63,727 nt of DNA. It comes from Hirudo medicinalis (taxonomy: Eukaryota > Annelida > Clitellata > Hirudinida > Hirudinidae). Made by a program: the position numbers and the translations under genes. Below the pieces are notes generated by a model, which saw only the letters and a program-made list of their open reading frames with translations, did not search any database and was not told the origin of the DNA. The stretch is taken from the NCBI GenBank assembly GCA_011800805.1, contig MPNW01000747.1, positions 58,575-122,301 on the forward strand, written 5' to 3'. Positions 50,083-63,727 of this stretch are shown in pieces. Positions within the stretch are counted from its first letter, which is position 1, and the number at the start of each line of letters is the position of its first letter.

Positions 50083-51069
50083 ATGAGCGGTTTTCATTTC
50101 GGTTGGAATACATTGGAAAACGGAGTAGATGAAGGAAATCAAAGTGAGTCTCAAGTTTCTAACCAACCTATTGTAATTCGTCCTAACTACGTTCGGAAAA
50201 GAGGAAGAAACGCTCAGAATGTTTACGTGAGCATGATTGCAAGAGCTATATTATCATCTCCTGAGAAGAGCCTGATGCTCTGTGACATTTACGAGTTTAT
50301 TTCTAAAAATTACGCCCAGCAGATTAACAAGTCAAACGTGCGAGACTTTGCAAGTGGAAGTGCTTTCGGAAATGCCGATCATTCCCGCCAGAATACGAAA
50401 TCTCAAAATCACGCTTGGAAGAATAGTGTCCGGCACAACTTGTCTTCCAACGGCTGTTTCGTCAAGAGTGAAAAGTCAGAGTTTGGCAAGTGCTGCTACT
50501 GGTCCATCCATCCCGACTGCCTGGATGAATTTTCTCGAGGAGATTACAGACACAGGAAACCAGTCAAGAGACTTAGAAGCAAGAAGGAGAAAAAAGTAGA
50601 CAATCAGGACGATGAAGACAGCTGTGAATCGCAGTCTTTCCTTTCGAATCACTCCACGCAAATCTCTCCAGATGATTCTAGGTACTGTCAGTTTAACAAC
50701 CCAGTGTACGTCCAACCTGGAGACAACTATTGGATGTCTGGAGCGGTTCAGGGCGTCTGCAACACCAACGACAGTAGCTTACACAAAAGCGATTGTACTT
50801 ACACTTTCGTCGACAACAACCCCAACAACCGATACTACTACGATTCGTCTCAATGGAGGAATAACTTTTCCAGCAATAATTTTCATCAAAATTCTGGCAG
50901 CATCGATCAGAACGTACAGTGGCAAACTCGACCAGAATATTACGCAACACCTTACAGGAATTCAAATGCCTCGACTTCCAATAACTTTCAAACCTGGGGA
51001 CCGGTTCAACCTAATCCTGCAAACAGCATGGCCTATAATGGAGTTAATTATCAGAATTTTTACAAGTAG
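50083..51069 (+). CDS. FoxQ2-like forkhead transcription factor, intronless, divergent
   Basis: This single-exon protein of 328 residues should be a nuclear DNA-binding factor. The forkhead domain covers residues about 47-158: VYVSMIARAILSSPEKSLML, DIYEFI, then the recognition helix HAWKNSVRHNLSSNGCFVK and wing text GKCCYWSIHP and FSRGDYRHRK. The last motif (F..GD[FY]R.R) and SSPEK.L.L.DIY are FoxQ2-type. Odd points: the opening PPYSY is replaced by QNVYVS, and about 37 residues separate DIYEFI from the recognition helix, where about 15 are usual. The rest is Asn/Tyr/Ser-rich, with a basic stretch (KRLRSKKEKK) after the domain as a likely nuclear signal. No EH1 Groucho motif is evident. It may be one of a fast-evolving set of FoxQ2 paralogues; other Fox classes fit less well. 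Confidence 0.88.
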   Translation: MSGFHFGWNTLENGVDEGNQSESQVSNQPIVIRPNYVRKRGRNAQNVYVSMIARAILSSPEKSLMLCDIYEFISKNYAQQINKSNVRDFASGSAFGNADHSRQNTKSQNHAWKNSVRHNLSSNGCFVKSEKSEFGKCCYWSIHPDCLDEFSRGDYRHRKPVKRLRSKKEKKVDNQDDEDSCESQSFLSNHSTQISPDDSRYCQFNNPVYVQPGDNYWMSGAVQGVCNTNDSSLHKSDCTYTFVDNNPNNRYYYDSSQWRNNFSSNNFHQNSGSIDQNVQWQTRPEYYATPYRNSNASTSNNFQTWGPVQPNPANSMAYNGVNYQNFYK

Positions 51070-51810
51070 ACTCTGGTATTTTGTAACTTTGAAATTGTGA
51101 TTTGTAAATACGTTTTTGGCATTCTTTTGATTGGCGTGAAAGTCGAGTTTCTAAAAATGTTTTTAAGTTAAAAGCGACTTTGAAAATGTGAAATTACGAA
51201 TGTTGTTCTCTTTCTTCGCACAAACTCAACTCAAGCGTAAGTTACGATAGATTAATACGAAATTACTCAATCATTAAGGAGCCCAACTTTCGCAACCAGC
51301 TGGTTGGAACATTCTGACGTGAGATTTGACGACATCTGAGAAACAGGATCAAATAGGGATCGCTATGCAAAAGTCAAAACCTAATTTTCAATTTTCTCGG
51401 ATTATGGTGTCAGCAAAAGCCAGCTGGCCCTTTGTAACGGTTGTTGTTACTTGTAACGCCCCGATAGCGTTAATAATGCAAACAAAACCGGTCCTAATCA
51501 CTTCTAAGTCAAAGGCGTGTATCTTGTCACGTTCGTCACTTCTAGAAGTTAGACGAATTCCGACCTGCTTCTGACCTGACCCGGTCTTATTATAGAAACT
51601 ATGTTTCAATGCTGTTAATCATCGTCATCATTTCGTTATTCGAAATTTTACGTGCGTTTCGGGTCTTATATTACTATTAATAAAAATTAACTTAGATTAG
51701 TAAGATTAATTCGGATCAATAATGCCGATCAAATTGAACAGTTACGATAAATTTAGTTTTAAAAAAAAATCAATCAAACAAATTTTTACTCCGAACGAAA
51801 TGCATCATAG
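51070..51810. other. Intergenic region between FoxQ2-like and ADA2 genes (convergent)
   Basis: Contains the 3' ends of both genes. An AATAAA at about 51679-51684 (+) could end the Fox transcript. A fragment at 51413-51427 (gtcagcaaaagccag) resembles the end of the inverted-repeat element at 44013. No further gene is seen. Confidence 0.5.
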
Positions 51811-52068
51811 TTAGTTCACGTCTGCATAGGTGAAATAAAAGCCAGTATACTGGAAAGTGTCTCCATCAAGCGACACGTAGATGGGTAGCGTCGAATTGGC
51901 TGGAGATCCGAGTAACTTAGGAGCAACGCAGGTCAATTGGCCGTTAGATACATAATCAGCATCGACTTCAAATTTGACACCGAATCTGCACTTAGGAACC
52001 TTGCAAATAGCGGCCTCGAGACTACTGCCAAAGATGTGAACTTTGGTACCTTCAAGTCCAGTGTCGGG
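51811..52068 (-). CDS. IPT/TIG-like domain at the end of the ADA2 protein
   Basis: The last 85 residues begin PDTGLEGTKVHIFGSS and contain CRFG, VDADYVSNGQLTCVAP, LPIYVSLDGDTFQYTG and a final FYFTY. This is the IPT/TIG order: GGT.V.I.G..., a C.FG strand, then ..I.C..P and V.VS.DG..F.....F.Y. It lies in the same exon as the catalytic SDDP motif, so it is not a splice-join artefact. Family membership is by pattern only. Confidence 0.65.
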   Translation of the reverse strand, partial: PDTGLEGTKVHIFGSSLEAAICKVPKCRFGVKFEVDADYVSNGQLTCVAPKLLGSPANSTLPIYVSLDGDTFQYTGFYFTYADVN

Positions 52069-55000
52069 CATCAGACGATTGAAAGAAACCTTTCGTCCTT
52101 CTTCAAGAGCTTCGTCGACGAAGTCTCTTTGGCAAGCCTTTGCTTTCGTCTCGGACACGTATTCATTCCAGGATGGCTTCCACTTCTTCTCGAGAGCATC
52201 CCTCTTCTCCGAATCAGTCATGCCGCTATACTCGATAGAATTCAGGGCTATCTGCTTCAGATCTCCCAAGTTCAAACCCCAAGACAGGAAGGCCGAGTAC
52301 CAGTCGACGGTGGTGTTGTCGTAACCGAATGTTCCTGGATCATCCGAGGCGAGCACAATTGGGATGCCTTCCTTGTAGAGGATTTGTCCGTAGTGGTTGC
52401 GAATATCTACATCCATGCCCAGTATCTGATGTGGATATTGTTATAATATATTTGGACGCTACTTCATCTTATAAACCTTTAACAAATTAAAGATGACTAC
52501 GTCAATTAAATGAATTATTATTATTATTATTATTATTAATATTAATATTATTATTATTTTAAAGATTACTAGTCCTTATTAGTTCAGAATTAAATTGAAT
52601 GGAGTCAAAATTTTGCAAATCAAAACCTTTTTAAAAGTCACTCACCTGGTTACTGATAACGCATACTTCGACAGCAATCTTGCGATCCCTCAAAATCTTC
52701 TTCAAATAGGGCTTCTTGACAAACCCTTTTCCGTGACCAACCCTCTTCGACTGTAGAATGACGGTCTCGTAGGCGTTTTCCAGGGTCGAGACCAAATCAT
52801 CTTCGAATTTGCTGGTCTTGAGATCCTCGGGCCAACTCGTCTCCACAGAATGAAGGTAAAGAGGGATCCTAGATTTGCCGTTGCTGTGGAGTGACAGATA
52901 CTCGTCGAGGTAGTACAACGACGAGTGGCCTGCATCTTCCTGAGCGACGCTGTCGAATCCGATGACATCTTGAGGGTATTTTTCATGGAGTCTCACAGTC
53001 TTTTCCATCACCGACTGGAACGCTTCCCTGCTCATAGCTCGGGTGGCGTATGAGATCCACTTGTGACCGATGAATCTCGGATGTTGGGAGGCGAATTCCT
53101 TGACCAACTGACGTGTAAAATTAATCTCGTAGTCGTAGTTGGAATCGAAGAACTTTTTCCCATTTGTACTGTTGCTCAGTCCGCTACGGTCGAGGGAATA
53201 AAGTGGAAGATCCAGGCCGAAACCTCTTCTAGATTCGACATAAGTCACTCCCTCCGAGTAGCAGTGCTCCAGCATGGCAGGAATGTATTTCCTCTTGATG
53301 TTGATGTTGGATATCAGCTGGACAGAAGCCCTTGTCCACAGTGGATCTATGATCTGCCATCTCAGACGAGAATCGGTCGGATTGTTTGAAGCTTCTTCTG
53401 TCAACAATCCAATCAAAGTGTTCTGTTTGAGGATGTTCTCTTTCGTCAGACCCGAGTCTTTTACCTTTGACAATAAAAACGTTACAATTGAGCTTATCAG
53501 TTCAGAAAATATTATTTAATTGTAACAATTATTTGATTGCAACAATTATTTGGTTTCCTTTCTGAAAGGAATTACCACTGTGGGTTGGGGGGTTGTCCCT
53601 GATTGTGAAATAGAAACATCGAACTGTATGGAAATGTGGAAGCTTACCTTGATCCAGGGTTCGTCAGCAGGTGGATTAACAAAGAAGTCCATGTTCCATG
53701 CATTTTTGTTGGCGCTCGGGGAAATTATGTACAAGTCATCAAAGTCTTCTGAAGTCCAGATTATGTCGAAAAGCGTTCTTTTGCTGAGCTGATGATCTGG
53801 CAAAATATTGGATTTCAGTTTAAAATAAATAAAAAAAAAACTTAATTTACTTACATTTTAATTTATTTTTTAATTTTTTATTTAAAACTACCAAAACTGA
53901 CACATTCAGTATTTTAAGATAATTAATTCTCTACTAAATAATCCCTATAATGTGTCTCCTCATTGATTTTTTTACAAGCTTTTATTTAACTTGCTCTGTG
54001 TGTCCGTCAAATCTTGTAATCGAATTTTCGACCACTTCCTGATTTCCAATCGTTGTGAAACTTTCAAGAATTATGTATTCTAGATGACAATTCATTATTT
54101 TTCCACTTTTAGACAGTGGAAGGGCTTTGTTATAGCACAGTTAAATAAAATAATTTTGTTACAGCCATTCCTCTAGTTTGCTCTACTTGTTTAGCCAATA
54201 GGCGTTGTTGCAAAAAATTGTGTCTAAAATTCAGTTTTGGTTCATCTCAGTTTCATGAAAGTATTTCAAATGATATATAAACATATTTCAAAATAAATGA
54301 CAAACTGCAGGTCCCGGCTTAAACTCGTCTAATTATTTGACTGTGCATTACAAAATTTGAAGACTAAAAAGTAGAAAATAGATACTTTATAAAAAAAAAA
54401 CACTTTGTTTTTATTTCACCAGCCAAAAAATCCACTAAAAAAATGAGAAAATAAATTTTCGATCTGAGACATCTTAAAGGATGTGGGTAATAAAATTATC
54501 GGACAACAACAAAAAAATTTCACAAATAAAAGCGTGGGGGATGTAATACAAATTTCTATCACTTATTCACTTACACTCAAACATGATAAAAAAAAAGGGG
54601 CTAATATGAGCGGATTGAGAGATGAAAGAAAAAAGACTGAAAAATAATAAATTCAGGTGGAGTTGAACTTATGTGAGGATTACATGAAAAGTGAGCGGAC
54701 CTAATATTTGTGGAATGACAGACTAATAACGATGATAATAATAATAATAATAATAATAACAAAAATAAAAATAAAAATAACAATAACAATAACAATAACA
54801 ATAAAAATAATAATAATAATAACGTAAATACAAATATTATTCATTCAAAAGCGTATGTGTGATGAATTATTTAAAATAGAAATTATTTAGAATAGTAATA
54901 GCTAGCAATTATTAAGTTAGTAGTGCATGGAAATAGAAATTTTTAACAAAATTTGTGAGGCTCATAAAATCTTCAAGTCATTCACTACCGAAAAACTTCA

Positions 55001-56557
55001 TATTTATCAAAATGAACGCATTTATGACAGATAAATTTATTATGGTGAGCCCCCATAATAGTCAAGATAATTTTATATTACCCACGTCCTTTAAATATCT
55101 CAGACCGAAAAAATTATTTTCTCATTTTTAGTGCATTTTTGGGCTGGCGAAATAAAAGCGTGTTTTTAAAAAGTTTTTTTTTTTAAACAGTATTTATTTT
55201 TACTAATTTTTTAATTATTTTCACATTAAGATTGGAGGAGGAAATCTAATTAATGGGACATCCATCCAAACGACATTCACTTTAATGTGTTAACATCATC
55301 TTCAACTGATGGGCAAAGATAAGTAATTGGCCAAAAGTGACGAATGATCGTAATAAGAATTACAATTGGTCTTTGTTTAATATACTTTGGTCCAGAAAAA
55401 TTTCGAATATGATTCCTTTAGAGACAAATGCGGATTTACTATACAATCTGCAGCAAAAGATAAATTTGTATATTTGAAATCAAATAGTATCCTATTCATA
55501 AATGATTTCGATTGTATACCGCCAATGCATTTAGTCAGCTGTAGACAACGCCAAAACAATTGAATCAAAAGGTCAAGAGTTCATGCGTTGTTAACATTGC
55601 TACTACAATGCATTTTGCCACTAGAAAACACCCCTGGAAATATGCTCCTCATGAATTGAAATATTCTAATACCCCCTCCCCCTTTAAAGAACGGGATACC
55701 TTCGTGGGAATGGAGGATTCCTCCCTTGGGAAAGTCTGTCAACACTTGATAAAGTTCACTTTTGACAATCCTGTTGAGAACTTTCTCGATCGGCTTCAGG
55801 GGTGGAAAGTCCAAGTCTACGGTGTTCTTGAATTCTCTCCACTTCAAGTAAGCCAAGTACTGGTCGGCTATTCTTTCGTCCTTTGAGTGTTTAAAGTGTT
55901 CAAAGTTGATTTTATAATAAATCTTGAAAATGGCTTTAACAAATCTTCAATAAAACAAGCAAATACGATAAAATTCATAAATCTTGAGTTGAGAGTGACT
56001 TTGAAACAATTTCTTGAAGTACCTAAATTGTAATTTGGAAAAAACAAAATTGGAGTGACCTTTTTAAAGCCCACTTTGCCAAAATTTGAAGTTTTTTTTT
56101 AAATATTAGATTTAGCTTCCCATTTGGGATATTTGAAACGATTGCGTAACGCATGTATTCGAAAGGAACTCAAGAATGTTAGGAAATGTTTTAATAAAAA
56201 TAATATCAAATAAATTCGAAGACAAAAAATTAATTGTTAGAATGCATCTTAGACAGTGGGTGGAAATAAAGCTAACATTACACTGTTGAAATACTAACAA
56301 CACATAGCCATATTGGATGACTTTCAATAAAGGTCTTTGACATTAGAACCAACCTGTGACAATTTCCAGTCTCTGTGTTCGAATTCTCTCTCGGCCTGCT
56401 GGAGGGCATCTCTTTGTTTCAAATGTTCGAATTGATTCTTGGGAAACCCATCCCCTTGGAAACTCAGAGGAATTGAAAAAATTGGAGCGACGAGACAAAG
56501 TAATGATATAGCCAAAGCAGACGCTAATGTATCGCACATCTTTGAAGTTCTGTTCAT
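51811..56557 (-). CDS. Secreted adenosine deaminase (ADA2/ADGF family) with C-terminal IPT/TIG-like domain
   Basis: The enzyme hydrolyses adenosine to inosine outside the cell. Five in-phase exons (56354-56557, 55700-55880, 53648-53796, 52646-53464, 51811-52425) encode 655 residues. The N-terminus has a signal peptide (hydrophobic residues about 11-30). Catalytic landmarks: FPKGGILHSHED (metal HxH), VIGFDSVAQEDAGHS, LHSVETSW (HxxE with catalytic Glu; usual text HAGET), KRVGHGKGF (metal His), EVCVISNQ and IVLASDDPGTFG (metal Asp). All key residues are present, so activity is plausible. Beyond the usual ADA2 end (about KKWKPSWNEYV) there are about 115 more residues, the last 85 resembling an IPT/TIG fold. 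The start codon directly follows an in-frame TAG, which could also be an acceptor (ttctag|ATG). Confidence 0.9.
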
Positions 56558-58306
56558 CTAGAAAGGAATTCAATATGTTTTAAAGATTGTCAAAATTTTG
56601 AAGTTTAAACGTTTACGACCCGAAAACTTCCAAATGTCTACGACAGAATCTTGAGAAGTCAAATGTTTTTCAACTTAACTTGACATTAATTTATAGTGGT
56701 TTAAGAAGACCAACGACTGCGCAATACACCACTCCAAGGATATCAGTGGAAAGCAGATCCGTAATTGCAGTTAGCAAAGCAATTACAGGAATGTTCCTGA
56801 AAGACTCCGTAGATTTGTTCAGCTTCCATACAGGAGATGAAACTTTAAAGATTCATCAAATAGAAAATTTATAACGCTTTATTGATAAAGCCTGTTTCGA
56901 GTCAAAACCCAACAACCTTTTAGGCCCATTTTACTCGGGCTTTCAATTTTGTTGGATTTTTTGAAATAAAATTTTTAATGGCAGTCTTTTGGTAGTCATG
57001 ATATATATAATAAGTTGATTTGAGTAATATAGTAAGTAGCAAACTACCTCCAAGTTCATTTCAAACGTCAGTGGAGTCAAAAGAATAACTGCTAGACCAA
57101 TTATTATAATCGAACCAGGGAAATAGTCCTATAATTGCAAAGCAATCAAATGACACTAAACAGACTAAAAAGACCTAAACAGCCTTGGATCGATGTACTG
57201 CGATAAGTTAATCATTCTTCAATCAAAAGCTAAAAGAACCTGGTTCTCTAAAATAGTAAATAATGATGTACAATGTCTGGAAGTGAAAGTTTCTTTAAAC
57301 TAGACTTGTTGGTCTCACATAAACGAGGAGTTACAAGAAATAGATCATTTCGTACAAGCACTAGAAGTTCCAAAAATTTAGGTTAATTAAATATCATTAA
57401 AAAGTGATCAGCAGCATGCAACTTGTAAAATTATGTTTATCATTTCGAATTTATGAAATAAAGAGTAAGATTCTGAGTAACGTTATCAATATTAGCATTC
57501 CGCTTTTAGTTAAATGACACGTAAACATGCTCACAAAGTGATGACGGACTGGCGAAGTTCGAGTTGAGCCCATTTTAATCACTTAATTGAACAAATTAAG
57601 CTTTAGTCAACGGGTTTTTGTATGTAAACTTTCTCACCACGTACCTCTCATTTATTGGACAAAGTATCCCAGCCTGATTGCTCTCATCGAATTTAATGCG
57701 GCTCAATCCCAACCGGAACGCACATTCGATGTTTTTAACGAAATCGACTACTCACCAATGTTTCTGCAACAAACAGGAACTTTAAACTTAGACGGGGCTT
57801 TTCCTCAAGCGGAACAAGCTTTTGTCTCGTTAGTACGATAGGAATAAAATAATTTCGTGTAGAAGTTAGTGAGGGACTTTACTTTACTTGAAACTGTTTT
57901 AACTTCAACAACTTTAAGAATGTGAACATCCTGCTTAACCTAATTCGCGAATAGATCTTGAAGACAAATGAAACGTTTTATTGCGCATATCGAACGACAA
58001 CAATCATCGCTCAGTCATCTCAGTAATTGTTAAGTAACGGTGGAATGAAAGAAACAACCATGATTTTTAATTGGAGATAACTGGAGAAAGTCAAAATAGC
58101 TCTGCACTGGCCTCGGCTGCGAATAAGCCCTTTATCGATCATTCCAAATTGAAATGTAAAACTGGTCACAACTCATACTAATCTCTTCATGAATTTTCAA
58201 TTTAAAAATTGCCACTTTATGCACAAATAATGCAGAAAAGATCCTAAATTAGGTAATGGAGTTTTAATCTGCTAATGGCTGGTGGGAATGCAGGGCAGAC
58301 GAGTTT
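56558..58306. other. Intergenic region between VPS50 3' end and ADA2 5' end
   Basis: 1.75 kb of AT-rich sequence. A minus-strand CTATAAATTAA at 56686-56696, 130 bp before the ADA2 start, may be its TATA box. ATTAAA on the minus strand at about 58263-58268 lies 40 bp after the VPS50 stop and could be its polyadenylation signal. Short open frames show no motif. Confidence 0.45.
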
Positions 58307-63615
<5,309 letters not shown>

Positions 63616-63727
63616 CTTTAAACTCGATCAACCGATAGCTTAAAATCGTGCAAGCGACCAAAACCAAACTTATTGAAATGCTTGATGAGGACGACGAGGA
63701 CAGCAAATGTCATGACAACAGAGTAAG

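Overview
This window is nuclear DNA of an invertebrate metazoan. Genes are split into many small exons (mostly 50-200 bp, GC-rich) set in AT-rich introns full of (ATC/GAT)n, (TTA)n, (CAA)n and tetranucleotide repeats. The best-read proteins are metazoan families: Capicua, CARMIL, MPRIP/outspread, a FoxQ2-like forkhead factor, ADA2/ADGF and VPS50/syndetin. An intronless FoxQ2-like gene points to a non-vertebrate and would fit a spiralian, but the species cannot be named from sequence alone. All exon models were built by eye from splice sites, codon phase and remembered family motifs; no alignment was run.

Layout, left to right. 213-2648 (+): the 3' half of capicua (end of the HMG box to the C1 motif); its 5' part lies outside the window. 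4768-21517 (-): CARMIL, with a PH domain, leucine-rich repeats, helical dimerisation domain, capping-protein-interaction (CPI) motif and proline-rich tail; it converges tail-to-tail on capicua, and its first coding exon was not found. 23558-49353 (-): a 23-exon MPRIP (myosin-phosphatase Rho-interacting protein) homologue with a cysteine-rich N-terminus, one PH domain, a long Ser-rich linker and about 900 residues of coiled coil. 50083-51069 (+): a single-exon divergent FoxQ2-like gene, head-to-head with MPRIP across a short interval with a TATA box on each side. 51811-56557 (-): a five-exon secreted adenosine deaminase of the ADA2/ADGF family with an extra C-terminal IPT/TIG-like domain. 58307-63615 (-): the 3' half of VPS50/syndetin, running off the right edge.

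The genes do not form one pathway. CARMIL and MPRIP both act on actomyosin (capping-protein control and myosin-phosphatase targeting), VPS50 acts in endosomal recycling (EARP complex), capicua and the Fox protein are transcription factors, and ADA2 is extracellular. The most unusual items are the ADA2-IPT fusion, the divergent Fox protein with an enlarged forkhead loop, two copies of a very short retroposed element with target-site duplications, a high share of 5' splice sites with T at +3, and several breaks in reading frame that look like assembly indels or missed micro-exons.
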